The notes: generated by a model from the letters alone, not told the origin. A stretch of DNA of 64,000 nt from Acidobacteriota bacterium (GCA_003223245.1 QHYI01000143.1:23497-87496), one strand, 5' to 3'; positions 29,748-38,651 are shown, counted from the first letter of the stretch. Translations and numbers: made by a program.

Positions 29748-30192
29748 TTCCCTACGATAAATTTCTCAGCGTCTTCTCAACGCGTCCCGCCGTTCCGGCG
29801 TAGGGATCGCCTGGGCTGTCGCATGCCATAAACTCTTTGGAGCTCGATTTTCCCGCTGCCGGGTTTGTCTTCATGCCCCGCGACAAAATCCCGAAAAGGA
29901 TAGGGAGCAATCGCAATGCGCTCGCGCGCCGCTGTGGGGAAATTGCATGCGAGGCGCGTTTTGCGCCCCGAACGCCGCCCTCAAGTTCAGAGAGAGAAAC
30001 GCGCCAGCCCCTCTGCCGCGCGCATCCCGCAGAAACCGTCTTCGAGTGCGGTGTCGCAAAGTCGCACCAGGCTAGCAAACGGTTGCTTCTCCTGCCAGCC
30101 GCGGCAGAGCCTCCCTTTCGCTGTCGGCCGGGTCCGCGGTGAGTTTCGTCCGGCAACCCCTGTGGCACAATACGATCGTGCGAACGGCATGG
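29748..30192. other. Gene-free interval with no recognisable feature
   Basis: Open frames exist on both strands, but none has family-like composition, a ribosome site or a recognisable motif. It lies beside two decayed gene fragments and may be degenerate former coding sequence. Confidence 0.35.
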
Positions 30193-30360
30193 TTAGAGAA
30201 CGCTCAAGAACGCCACAAGGTCCGGCTCTTCTTGCGTGGTCAAGATCAGGCCGAAGCGGTTTTCATAGAAATGCACGACATCCAGCAGCGTTTGCGCCGA
30301 CCCGTTGTGAAAATAGGGGGCGCGCGCAGCCAAGCCACGCGACTTTATGGGGAAGGACCT
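30193..30360 (-). pseudogene. C-terminal remnant of a di-heme cytochrome c peroxidase (MauG/CcpA-type)
   Basis: The minus strand reads KSRGLAARAPYFHNGSA followed by QTLLDVVHFYENRFGLILT and QEEPDLVAFLSVL, ending at TAA 30193-30195. This is the standard C-terminal end of bacterial di-heme peroxidases (RAPYFHNGS, then a VVxFY helix and a DLVAFLxxL helix). Nothing upstream encodes the two CxxCH heme motifs, so only the last 50 or so codons survive. The fragment lies antisense to the beginning of another open frame at 30139-30684. Confidence 0.8.
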
Positions 30361-30684
30361 GCATTTTGGATGGCGTTAACATACATCTACGGCCGGGCGG
30401 GCCAGTTGGAGCGGGCCCGACGCGAGATGGAAAAACTGGAAAACCTGAGCCGACAGGAGCCGTTGAACCCCGTTGTTTTGCTCTGGGCCCGTCTAGGTGT
30501 GGGCAACAAAGAGGAAGCGCTGGCGGACCTGGAGAGGGCTTACTCCCAGCGTTACAACGGCATGACATCCCTTACGGTCGAACCAGGGTTCGACCCGCTG
30601 CGCAGCGACCCGCGTTTTCAGGATTTGCTGCGGCGCGCGGGTCTGGCCGGCAGCGCCATGGGCAAAAGTACCCCCGCACCTTGA
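30340..30684 (+). pseudogene. C-terminal remnant of a TPR protein or kinase/regulator tail
   Basis: An open frame from 30139 ends at 30684. Its first 65 codons are the reverse strand of the peroxidase remnant and are not protein-like. From about 30340 it becomes family-like: MALTYIYGRAGQLERARRE, LADLERAYSQRYNGMTSL and FDPLRSDPRFQDLLRRAGL. This is the common C-terminal TPR tail of acidobacterial Ser/Thr kinases and winged-helix regulators. The missing N-terminal part suggests a truncated gene joined to another remnant. Confidence 0.6.
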
Positions 30685-30735
30685 TGGCGAATCCAAACTT
30701 TCGCTGACCTGTAAATCTATCATTAAGGATCACTG

Positions 30736-32121
30736 ATGCTTCGATCTGCTGGAATTCTTGTACTGTTCCTGTGGCTGCTGCCGCCAAGTATCACGGCCCA
30801 GGAACCGAAGGCGCTACCCGAACCTGACGAGCGCTACAAGGCGGATATCCTGGCCGTGGTGGCGCATCCAGACGACGAAGCTGCGGTAACGCCGTATCTC
30901 GCGCGGGCACTCGATGAACACAAGCGGATTGCCGTGGTTTTCGGTACGCACGGGAGCAGCGGTGCGAACGAAGCCGGAGCAGAGCAAGCCGCGGCGCTCG
31001 GTGATGTGCGCGAGATCGAGGCGCGCAATGCGTTGATGACGCTGGGCATCAACAGGGTGTGGTTTCTCAGCGGAAAAGACACGGCCACGCAGGACGTCTT
31101 AGTGTCGCTGGCGAATTGGGATCACGGGGAGACTCTGGAGCAAATGGTGCGGCTGGTTCGCTTGACGCGACCCGAAGTCATTCTCACGTTTCTTCCGGGA
31201 ACGTTCATTGGCGAGGATCACGGTGACCACCAGGCTTCCGGCGTGCTGGCCACCGAAGCTTTCGATCTGGCGGGGAATCCGGCCGTGTTCCCCGAGCAAG
31301 TTTCCGGGCCGATGAAGCGGCTCGAACCGTTTCTCGAAAACCTGCGGCCATGGCAGGCCAAAAAGATTTACTACTTCCCGGACGCGGAGCGCAAAGATAT
31401 CTTTCGCGGCAAAGGGCCTAGCTATTCGGTGAAGGAAATCTCTAAATTGAGCGGCAAGCCCTACTGGCGGATGGCGCTCGATGCCTTTCGCGCGCACCAG
31501 ACACAAGCGAAATCCTATCTCGATCGCATCGCCCAGATGGACGAAGCGCAGATCGAAAAAATGGCCACGTCGGACGGATGGGGAGAGGACCAACATTACG
31601 TGCTCGGCAAGTCTTTGGTTGGTGGAAGCGTGACCGGCGATATCTTTGAAGGCATCACGCCCGGCGCGATTCCCTTTGTTCGGCCGGAAGTTGCCCCACA
31701 GCCAGTGCAGCCAGATTTGTCGATCGAACTCGCTGGACCTTGGAGTTTTTATGCCGAATTCCGCCGCGCCCACGGCCTCACGAGTTTACCGCATCCCGAG
31801 CCGCCGGAGATCGCTCTGCAAGGACCCGGAACTCTCGTGATTCCGTTGTGGATGCGCAACCAAACCCCGAAAGCGCAGGAAGTCACCCGCTCTGCCGCGC
31901 TGCCGGCAGGATGGAGTGTGGAGAATGGCACGGGGGAATTCATGGTGGCGGCAAAACAAACGGCCGCTGCGCGCGTGGAAGTGAATTTGCCGGCCCCGCC
32001 GGAAAACAATACAAAGCAAGCGCAGACCGTGGAAGTCACGGTTCGTGCGGAAGCTAACGGTCAAGCGATTGGCGAAGCGAAACTGCGCGTGGAGTTGCGG
32101 AAGCGCGCGCTGCCACAATAG
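30736..32121 (+). CDS. Exported PIG-L/LmbE-family deacetylase
   Basis: The 461-residue protein starts at ATG 30736 with AAGGA about 7 bases upstream and carries a signal peptide (ILVLFLWLLPPSITAQ). The zinc-dependent N-acetylglucosaminyl deacetylase domain shows the signature AHPDDE (residues 43-48) and the downstream zinc ligand motif EDHGDHQASG. The C-terminal 120 residues form an NPCBM/NEW2-like beta-sandwich (LVIPLWMRNQTPKAQEV). The export signal suggests that a periplasmic sugar or glycoconjugate is the substrate. Confidence 0.85.
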   Translation: MLRSAGILVLFLWLLPPSITAQEPKALPEPDERYKADILAVVAHPDDEAAVTPYLARALDEHKRIAVVFGTHGSSGANEAGAEQAAALGDVREIEARNALMTLGINRVWFLSGKDTATQDVLVSLANWDHGETLEQMVRLVRLTRPEVILTFLPGTFIGEDHGDHQASGVLATEAFDLAGNPAVFPEQVSGPMKRLEPFLENLRPWQAKKIYYFPDAERKDIFRGKGPSYSVKEISKLSGKPYWRMALDAFRAHQTQAKSYLDRIAQMDEAQIEKMATSDGWGEDQHYVLGKSLVGGSVTGDIFEGITPGAIPFVRPEVAPQPVQPDLSIELAGPWSFYAEFRRAHGLTSLPHPEPPEIALQGPGTLVIPLWMRNQTPKAQEVTRSAALPAGWSVENGTGEFMVAAKQTAAARVEVNLPAPPENNTKQAQTVEVTVRAEANGQAIGEAKLRVELRKRALPQ

Positions 32122-32228
32122 CTCGACCTATCGTTCTGAGCGAATCCGACAAGCAGGGGCGAGGAATCGCAACCGAAACTCAAACACGGATTTGAGGTTG
32201 TGCGCCCTGCCTGCGGCAGGTAAGTATC

Positions 32229-32250
32229 GCGGGAAGGCACTCTTTCCCGC
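32229..32250 (+). terminator. Possible terminator between the PIG-L gene and the reductase gene
   Basis: GCGGGAA and TTCCCGC form a 7-bp stem with an 8-base loop, followed on the plus strand by TCTCAGGATTTCTTTT. It lies between two convergent genes, where a terminator is expected. The T-run is not immediate, so confidence is limited. Confidence 0.45.
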
Positions 32251-32252
32251 TC

Positions 32253-33107
32253 TCAGGATTTCTTTTCCCGCGCGCCTTCCACGGTTTCCCACGTGCTTTC
32301 CGGCAAGAGCAGCAGATCGTTGAATTCTCCCGCTCCCCGCAGCCATTGGGCGCCGTCAATCACGACGCATTCGCCGTTGATATACTCCGCCATGTCGCTA
32401 AGCAGGAAAGCGGCTAGATTGGCGAGTTCTTCGTGGCGTCCAAACCGCTTCATCGGGTGTTTCTCTTTGCTGTGTTCTTCGAATTGCTTCGAGGGCATCA
32501 GACGGGACCACGCTCCTTCGGTGGGAAAAGGTCCCGGAGCGATGGCGTTGATGCGAATGTCGTACTTGGCCCACTCCACGGCCAGCGACGTGGTCATGGC
32601 CAGCACTCCCGCCTTGGCGCAGGCCGAAGGCACGACAAAGCCCGAACCACAGTTCGCCGCCGCGTAGGTGGTCACAATGTTCAACACATTTGCGCCGAGC
32701 TTTCGCGAGATCCAGCGCTTGGCGAAGGCTTGCGTGCAGTGAAACGACCCATTCAGCACGATGCCTACGACGGCATTAAATGCATTGGCGGACAGTTTTT
32801 CCGTGCGCGCGATGAAATTGCCGGCCGCGTTGTTCACGAGGGTGTTGATTTCGCCGAATTGCTGGTCTGCTTTAGCCGCCGCAGCTTCGACGGCGTGGTA
32901 ATCGCGCACGTCGCAGGTAGCGTACGCGGCAGCTCCGCCAAACCTGAGAATTTCCTCGCACGTTTCGCGAAGCGGATCCTCACGCCGGCCGATAAGAAAC
33001 AGCCGTGCTCCTAATTCGGCAAATCGCAAAGCCATGGAGCGCCCGAGTCCGGTGCCTCCGCCGGTGAGGAAGATCGCCCGGTCCTTGAGTAAGTCGCGCT
33101 GGAACAC
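32253..33107 (-). CDS. 2,4-dienoyl-CoA reductase, SDR type
   Basis: The 284-residue short-chain dehydrogenase probably reduces 2,4-dienoyl-CoA during beta-oxidation of unsaturated fatty acids. It shows the nucleotide motif TGGGTGLGRSMA and the NNAAG motif (LVNNAAGNF). The active-site region GFVVPSACAKAGV is the pattern of mitochondrial DECR1-type enzymes, which keep the Lys but lack the classical YxxxK tyrosine. A terminal segment (RFGRHEELANLAAFLLSD, YINGECVVIDG) also fits. ATG 33107 is followed by FQRDLLKDRAIFLTGG, a normal N-terminus. No other beta-oxidation gene is adjacent. Confidence 0.78.
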   Translation of the reverse strand: MFQRDLLKDRAIFLTGGGTGLGRSMALRFAELGARLFLIGRREDPLRETCEEILRFGGAAAYATCDVRDYHAVEAAAAKADQQFGEINTLVNNAAGNFIARTEKLSANAFNAVVGIVLNGSFHCTQAFAKRWISRKLGANVLNIVTTYAAANCGSGFVVPSACAKAGVLAMTTSLAVEWAKYDIRINAIAPGPFPTEGAWSRLMPSKQFEEHSKEKHPMKRFGRHEELANLAAFLLSDMAEYINGECVVIDGAQWLRGAGEFNDLLLLPESTWETVEGAREKKS

Positions 33108-33364
33108 GTTTCACCCCCTTACGCGGGGAGCTTGAAGAATCACCCCGTTGGAAGCGAGATTCTAGATGATTCGAACGAAGCTGGCCCGCTTTTTCGAAAG
33201 CGCCCGCTGTGGCGGCGATTCAGAAGCCACCGTCGCCACCCTCCTTGTTCGTTGAAATCACGAGGCTTAGCAGCTTTCCTAGCGGCGCGCGATGGGAATT
33301 AGCGCGCGGGAATCCCCATGAGACGAGGGTCACAAATCGCGAAATCACGCGGGGTCAAACACCC

Positions 33365-34240
33365 TCAGGGATGTATCGATGCGGGAATCGGCCGGCCCAT
33401 GGCTTTGGCATATTCGGCAGGATAGAGTGGGCTTTCGGGGAACTCCTCGGTTAGTTGTTGCAGAAGCTTTTGCGCCAAGGCTCTTTGCTTCTCGCGCCGC
33501 GCCGCGAGCGCCAGCATAATCTTGGCAACAGGCTCCAGGTACCGCCCCCCTTCCGCGGCCTCTTGCAATTGCTGCATGCCAAGCTTCTTGTCGCCATGGA
33601 TTCCGCCGAACCACAGCATGGCGCGAAAGCCCACGGATAAGCTGCCTACAATGTAGTTCGCGGATCCCAGCGCTACGTAAACGTCTTTCGCGTCGGGACG
33701 CTCGGCCAGCAACGCCCTGGCGTGCGCGTTAGCTTCTTTGAGCCGCCGAAGCGCTTCCAGATTGTGCTTCTTGAGAATCATGTCAGCATCCGATTCCATG
33801 CCGGCGCAAAGCGTGAGAGCGTAGAGCGCTTCGGGGTCCTTTGCATCTTTTGCTAGCCGCTCGGCTGCGAGTTCGCGCGCTTTTTGAATCGCCGTTTCAA
33901 AGCCTTCCATGCGCTCGGGGTCCGGCTCACCCTCGATGCCGTGGAGGAATTTCTTTTCGTTGAGGAAGAAGTCGCTGGTAAGGACTCCTTGGCGGTAAAA
34001 CTCTTCAAAGAGATAACTGGCGGCGATAGCAACTTGGCCAAAAGGTTCTTCCGGGTGCTGGGCTTCCCAAGCCTCAAACAGGGCGCGCCCTTCGGGGAAC
34101 TTCTGAATATAGAGCTGGCGAAAGCCGGAACAGAGTTCCGGGACTTTCACGAACGCGGGAGTGGCAGGATCCTGAGCCTTTGTGACAAAAGTGGTTTGCA
34201 GGAAGACAAAGGCGAGGAGAGTGAGCATTAGAGAGCGCAT
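33365..34240 (-). CDS. Exported TPR-like helical protein in the PKS operon
   Basis: From ATG 34240 (GAAGAAGG about 8 bases upstream) the product is 291 residues with a signal peptide (LMLTLLAFVFLQTTFVTKAQ). The rest is helical with TPR-like repeats (KDPEALYALTLCAGMESDAD, AHARALLAERPDAKDVYVAL, ALAQKLLQQLTEEFPESPLY). A TTG start at 34258 would overlap the stop of the methyltransferase gene. Either way it is closely linked to the type III PKS and methyltransferase genes upstream. Its role in that pathway is unknown. Confidence 0.7.
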   Translation of the reverse strand: MRSLMLTLLAFVFLQTTFVTKAQDPATPAFVKVPELCSGFRQLYIQKFPEGRALFEAWEAQHPEEPFGQVAIAASYLFEEFYRQGVLTSDFFLNEKKFLHGIEGEPDPERMEGFETAIQKARELAAERLAKDAKDPEALYALTLCAGMESDADMILKKHNLEALRRLKEANAHARALLAERPDAKDVYVALGSANYIVGSLSVGFRAMLWFGGIHGDKKLGMQQLQEAAEGGRYLEPVAKIMLALAARREKQRALAQKLLQQLTEEFPESPLYPAEYAKAMGRPIPASIHP

Positions 34241-34254
34241 TCGAACAGCCTTCT

Positions 34255-34827
34255 TCAAAACAGGCCGGGCAAGAACCGCGGTTTGCGGCCCATCGCCGCT
34301 CGGTATTCAGGGCTCGCCATGAGCACATTCTCTTCCGCCCGGATCCGCAGGGATAGCACAAACGAAAAAATCAGCACCGTTACAACGGTGGTGATCCAAG
34401 CGGTATGAATGAGCGGAAGCGAAATCATTTCCAGAATCACTCCGGTGTAGTTGGGATGGCGCACAAAGCGAAACGGTCCTGTGGTTACGACGCCCATGCG
34501 CGTGGAATCCATCACCTGCACGCTCCACAGATTTCCCAGCGTTCGAATCACCCAGAAGCGCATTAGATTGGATGCCAGAAAGAGAACCAACATCGTCGCG
34601 CCGAGAAGGGGCAGAAAAGGCCGATGCAGCAGGACGACTTCCAGAGCAGCGCCGATCAAAACGCCAGTGTGCACGACCACCATCCATTTGAAATGCGGCT
34701 CGCGGACGCGCACCGCGCCGCCGGCGATCATGCGTTGCTGATGCCGCCGGGAAATGCGCAATTCGACAAGGCGGAGCACTCCCACAGTGGCGAGGAGCGC
34801 CAGGTACAAGTAGACGCTCAGGCCCAT
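34255..34827 (-). CDS. Isoprenylcysteine-methyltransferase-like membrane protein (BpsB/YpbQ-type)
   Basis: This 190-residue integral membrane protein of the ICMT family has several transmembrane segments and the SAM-binding motif RHPNYTG, followed by the conserved EE (RAEENVL). In Bacillus the equivalent enzyme BpsB methylates the alkylpyrones made by the adjacent type III PKS. Its start overlaps the end of the PKS gene by 10 bases, so the same job, O-methylation of a PKS product, is likely. Ends at TGA 34255-34257. Confidence 0.85.
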   Translation of the reverse strand: MGLSVYLYLALLATVGVLRLVELRISRRHQQRMIAGGAVRVREPHFKWMVVVHTGVLIGAALEVVLLHRPFLPLLGATMLVLFLASNLMRFWVIRTLGNLWSVQVMDSTRMGVVTTGPFRFVRHPNYTGVILEMISLPLIHTAWITTVVTVLIFSFVLSLRIRAEENVLMASPEYRAAMGRKPRFLPGLF

Positions 34828-35870
34828 TGCAGTAAGAGAAACTCGGCGCTAAAGCCGGGACCAAAAGCGGCCGCCAGCGCGTAATCGCCGGCCTTGAGCG
34901 GCCGCTTTTCGAGCCACTCCTGAAGGATGAAAAGAATGGTCGCGCTCGAAAGGTTGCCGACGTTAGCAAGAATGTCCCACGACGGCTGCGTGTCGCACTT
35001 GCACAAGCCCAGCTCGGTTTCCACGTTTCCAAGCAAACGCGCGCCTCCGGGATGCAGAATCCATCCCTTGATGTCTTCGCGCTTGCGTCCGTTGCGCCCG
35101 AGAAAGCCCTCGACCAGCCCGCGGATTTTTCCGCCGATCATTTCCGGAACGTCCTTCGACAGCAGAATGTGGAAGCCGGAATCGCGCAGATCAAAACCCA
35201 TGGCCCAGAGCGAGTCCTCGAAGGTGTATGTCTCTGAAACCAGAATCTTCGGGCCGCGCGAGCCATTTCCGCGCACGATCACCGCGGCGGCGCCGTCACC
35301 AAACAGAACCGAAGAAATGAGATTGGCCTGCGAAATGTCTTTGCGTTGAAACGTGAGCGAGGGCAATTCCACCGAGATGATGAGAACGTTTCCCCCCGGA
35401 CGCGCTTTCAAATAATCTGCGGCGCGGCCCAGAGCCATGGCTCCTGCCGCGCAACCTAATTCCGTGAAAGGCATGCGCCGCACGTTGGAACGAAAACCCA
35501 TCAGGTGGATGAGATGGGCATCGAGCGAAGGAATCATGAAGCCGGTGCACGAGACCGTGATAATCAGGTCGATCTCTTCCGGCTTGAGGCCTGCGCGTTC
35601 CAGGCATTTTCCCGCTGCTTCCCGGCCAAGCTTTACTGCGTGTTCGATGTATTCGTTGTTGGTTTTCGAAAGCGCGCGAGGCTCGATGGTGTAATCGATC
35701 GGGAAGATGGAATGCCTTTTGTGCACCTGCGCGTTGTCCACGATGCTCATCATCGCTTCCAGGCGCCGCTCGGGAATGTTGAAGACGCGGCCCATGTAAT
35801 ATTTCACGTCCTCGCGCGTGATGGTGTGCGGCGGCAGCGCCGTGGCCGTCGCGGCAATCGTGGGATACAT
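34818..35870 (-). CDS. Type III polyketide synthase (chalcone-synthase-like)
   Basis: The enzyme condenses malonyl-CoA onto an acyl-CoA starter, typically giving alkylpyrones or alkylresorcinols. The catalytic triad is visible as Cys140 in FTELGCAAGAMALG, His in WILHPGGARLL and Asn in NVGNLSSATILF. The chosen start ATG 35870 (MYPTIAATATALPP) gives 350 residues, matching the family N-terminus. A TTG at 35933 would add 21 unusual residues without a ribosome site. It heads a tight operon with a methyltransferase-like gene and a TPR protein gene, the same PKS-methyltransferase pairing as bpsAB. Confidence 0.93.
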   Translation of the reverse strand: MYPTIAATATALPPHTITREDVKYYMGRVFNIPERRLEAMMSIVDNAQVHKRHSIFPIDYTIEPRALSKTNNEYIEHAVKLGREAAGKCLERAGLKPEEIDLIITVSCTGFMIPSLDAHLIHLMGFRSNVRRMPFTELGCAAGAMALGRAADYLKARPGGNVLIISVELPSLTFQRKDISQANLISSVLFGDGAAAVIVRGNGSRGPKILVSETYTFEDSLWAMGFDLRDSGFHILLSKDVPEMIGGKIRGLVEGFLGRNGRKREDIKGWILHPGGARLLGNVETELGLCKCDTQPSWDILANVGNLSSATILFILQEWLEKRPLKAGDYALAAAFGPGFSAEFLLLQWA

Positions 35871-35956
35871 TGCGTCACCGTTTACCCCCGGAACGTGACT
35901 CACGGATTCGATCCTCTCCCTTTGGAGCGCCAAGAAAGCTGCTGGTTCTGCCCCGT

Positions 35957-37041
35957 TTAACCGCTTGGATGTAAGGCGTTCAAAGCATGTTGCTTTGGAA
36001 ATCCCGACTCTACCTCACTCCTTCCGTCTAACCCAACACTTTCGAATTCGTTGCCCGAGCTTGCCCGAGAGCGTCGTTTCAGGTAGGAAATGCGCGCGTC
36101 CGGCAGCATCGCATCGAGTATTTGAGCATCGAGCGGCGCACGGTTGGGCACAAACGTTTCGAACACCGGCAGCGTGGATGTAATCGCAACGTGGCGCGCC
36201 ACCAGGTCGTTTGCCGCCGTGTTAGGACATCCTCCCTGTTTTTTGTCCGCAAGAAATTCCGTATCCACCACTAAGCGGTGTTCCAAATCATCAATGCCCA
36301 AGTTTGCCGCTTCGCGAAAACCGATGGAACAAAGGTGCCCGTCACTTGAATGCCGTGAGCGTGCGCCGCCTGCATTGCCGCGCTCAGTTCGTCCGGGGTG
36401 ATATTCATGTACGCCTTGAACGAAGTCACGCCCTGCTCTATCCAGAATGCGACGGTGCGGCGGGCATTTTCCGTGTCTTTGAGCTGATGCATCTGCAGCG
36501 CGAACGCTCCAGGCCCTTCGAGATGCGGCCCCGTGACGTGAATCCTCGGGCCAGCCATTTTTCCATCATCGATATCCCGCTTGAGCTGCAGGTCCGCGTA
36601 CGGCTCCATGCTTCCCGTCGTTCGAATCGAAGTCACGCCTCCCGGCGAATACGGGCGGGGGAAACTTGCCGCATGTTCCGGATAAAGCGGAGGCGCGCCG
36701 CCCGGCGAAGGGTAATACATGTGGTCATGCATGCCGACAAGGCCGGGAATGATGGTGCGCCCGCCCAGGTCAAGAACCTTCGCGCCCTCGGGAATCTTTG
36801 TGCTGGCAGCGTCATCGAATGCCGAGATTTTTCCATTGGTGATGACAGTTTGGTCCGCCCGCGGGACCGCTCCCGTGCCCTCGATGATGCGCACATGGGT
36901 CAGCGCGATCATCGGCGCGTCTTCCTTCACGAACGCGCGCACCTCTGGAGCGAATCTGGAGGCTGCCTGCGCGGCCGAACGCGAAGGCAATAACGACGCC
37001 GACAGCAACAAGCAGAAGGCCGGGAACGCCGCTTTTCGCAT
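35957..37041 (-). pseudogene. Exported amidohydrolase, frameshifted and C-terminally truncated
   Basis: From ATG 37041 (GGAG about 8 bases upstream) a signal peptide leads into a metal-dependent amidohydrolase of the imidazolonepropionase/prolidase type. It has the HxH metal motif in GLVGMHDHMYY. The frame stops near 36271 after a shift. At about 36338 (GGGC before ACC) one missing base explains the change: adding it would give TGHLCSIGFREAANLG, continuing into the frame 36301-35957 (IDDLEHRLVVDTEFLADKK). The sequence then diverges after ISYLKRR and ends at 35957, about 100 residues short of the family, losing later active-site residues. It is therefore almost certainly inactive. Confidence 0.8.
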
Positions 37042-37229
37042 GGGCCACTCCGAGGGCAGGAGATTGTCGGGCGTGTCGCAGTTTATGCACCCAGAAGCGC
37101 TAAAGCAAGAGCGTTTCACGTGAAACAGTTCATCGTTTGCCTGTTCGAGCGCCGCTCTATCTTCAACCCGATCCGGAGTTCTTTATGATAGATTCGTGCC
37201 TTTTCCAGCGAACTTCTTTGAGGTGGGCT

Positions 37230-38333
37230 ATGTGCCGATTCTTCTTGCGCTTTCTCGTTTGCTCGTTCGCGCTGGTTCTCTTCCACAAATCGCCTGCGGC
37301 CGGACAGCAGGCCGCGGCGCCTGCAACCACGGAAGGCGACTTTGTCGCGAAGAACTTTCCGTTTCGCTCCGGCGAATCGCTGCCGGAGCTGCGCCTTCAC
37401 TACACGATGCTCGGCAAGCCCGCCAAGGACGCGCAGGGCCGCGTCACTAACGCGGTCTTGATTCTGCACGGCACCGGGGGAACGGGCCATCAATTCCTCT
37501 CGCCGATTTTTGCCGGAGAACTCTTCGGGCCAGGCCAGCTTCTCGACGCTGCGCGCTACTACATCATTCTTCCCGACGGCATCGGCCACGGAAAATCCTC
37601 AAAGCCCAGCGACGGCCTGCACGCGCACTTTCCGCAGTACGACTACGAGGACATGGTAGCGGCACACCACCGCCTGCTCACCAAAGGCTTAGGCGTGAAT
37701 CATCTGCGCCTGGTTATGGGTACATCGATGGGCTGCATGCACTCCTTCGTGTGGGGCGAGACGTATCCCGATTTCATGGATGCGCTCATGCCGCTCGCTT
37801 GCCTGCCGGTCGAAATCGCAGGTCGCAACCGCATCTGGCGCAAAATGGTGATGGACGCGATTCGCGACGATCCCGAATGGAAGGGCGGAGAATATTCCAC
37901 ACAGCCGCGACAAGCGCTGCGAACCGCGCTCGATCTTTTGATGATTGCCGGCAGCGCGCCTCTGTACTGGCAGAAAGTCTACCCGACACGCGACACCGCG
38001 GACAAAGGCCTGGACGATTATTTCAAGGCGCGCTTCGCCGCCCTCGATGCCAACGATCTCCTGTATGCCGTGAACGCTTCGCGCAATTACGATCCTTCGC
38101 CGCAGCTCGAAAAAATCACCGCGCCCGTCATGTACATCAATTCCGCCGATGACTTCATCAATCCGCCGGAGCTCGCCATCGCCGAGCGCGAAATCAAAAA
38201 GGTAAAAAACGGCCGCTTTGTCGACTTGCCCACCAGCGAGGAAACCCGCGGCCACGGCACCCACACCCGCGCCGCCGTCTGGAAGCAATACCTCGCGGAG
38301 CTTTTAGCGCGGTCGGAACACGAAGGCCACTAA
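37230..38333 (+). CDS. Exported MetX-like alpha/beta hydrolase
   Basis: From ATG 37230, with GAGGTG about 5 bases upstream, the protein is 367 residues with a signal peptide (FLRFLVCSFALVLFHKSPAAG). It has an alpha/beta-hydrolase core resembling homoserine O-acetyltransferase: HGTGGTGHQFLSP, the nucleophile elbow GTSMGCMHS (Ser166), and a late Asp-His pair (SADDFINP, GHGTHT). Secretion argues against methionine biosynthesis, so an ester-hydrolysing role is more likely. An in-frame start at 37137 would bury the signal peptide and is not preferred. Confidence 0.75.
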   Translation: MCRFFLRFLVCSFALVLFHKSPAAGQQAAAPATTEGDFVAKNFPFRSGESLPELRLHYTMLGKPAKDAQGRVTNAVLILHGTGGTGHQFLSPIFAGELFGPGQLLDAARYYIILPDGIGHGKSSKPSDGLHAHFPQYDYEDMVAAHHRLLTKGLGVNHLRLVMGTSMGCMHSFVWGETYPDFMDALMPLACLPVEIAGRNRIWRKMVMDAIRDDPEWKGGEYSTQPRQALRTALDLLMIAGSAPLYWQKVYPTRDTADKGLDDYFKARFAALDANDLLYAVNASRNYDPSPQLEKITAPVMYINSADDFINPPELAIAEREIKKVKNGRFVDLPTSEETRGHGTHTRAAVWKQYLAELLARSEHEGH

Positions 38334-38352
38334 GGCCATTCACCATTTACAG

Positions 38353-38379
38353 ATGCCATTTTCCATTGTGGAATGGCAT
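38353..38379 (+). promoter_or_regulatory. Inverted repeat over the vapB start, likely autoregulatory operator
   Basis: ATGCCATT (38353-38360) and AATGGCAT (38372-38379) form a perfect 8-bp inverted repeat. The right arm contains the antitoxin ATG at 38373. Antitoxins of this class repress their own operon through such palindromes, so this is a reasonable operator. The overlap with the start codon leaves no room for a Shine-Dalgarno, which may mean a leaderless message or a GTG start at 38382. Confidence 0.5.
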
Positions 38380-38651
38380 TCGTGAAAGCCATATCGCTGG
38401 ACAAGGCGGGACGCGTCGTCCTACCGAAGGACCTGCGCGACAAGTTGCGTCTCGAAGCCGGCGACGAGCTCATGGTGGAAGAAGCTGGCGAGCAGATTAT
38501 TCTCCGCCCCGTGCGGACTCAGCCCACGCTTAAGAAGGAGCGCGGCGTATGGGTGTACCAAGGCGCGCGCGGGGCGCAACGATCGAGCGAGTCTCTGCCG
38601 GACCTGATTGATGCGGCCCGCGAGAAACGTCTGCGCGAGTTTTCCGAGTGA
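38373..38651 (+). CDS. vapB: AbrB/SpoVT-type antitoxin (VapB)
   Basis: The 92-residue protein has an N-terminal swapped-hairpin AbrB domain (residues about 3-48: SLDKAGRVVLPKDLRDKLRL, GDELMVEEAGEQIILRPV). A C-terminal tail follows that usually wraps the toxin. It overlaps the VapC gene by four bases (GTGA), typical of toxin-antitoxin operons. It likely neutralises the downstream PIN ribonuclease and represses its own promoter through the palindrome at its start codon. Confidence 0.88.
   Translation: MAFVKAISLDKAGRVVLPKDLRDKLRLEAGDELMVEEAGEQIILRPVRTQPTLKKERGVWVYQGARGAQRSSESLPDLIDAAREKRLREFSE

Noticed and set aside
29752..30168. Minus-strand open frame in the interval after the PilZ-TonB gene
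   Set aside because: Composition and content are not protein-like and no motif was found.
34241..34258. TTG start giving the TPR protein of the PKS operon a longer N-terminus
   Set aside because: No ribosome site before the TTG; the ATG at 34240 has GAAGAAGG upstream.
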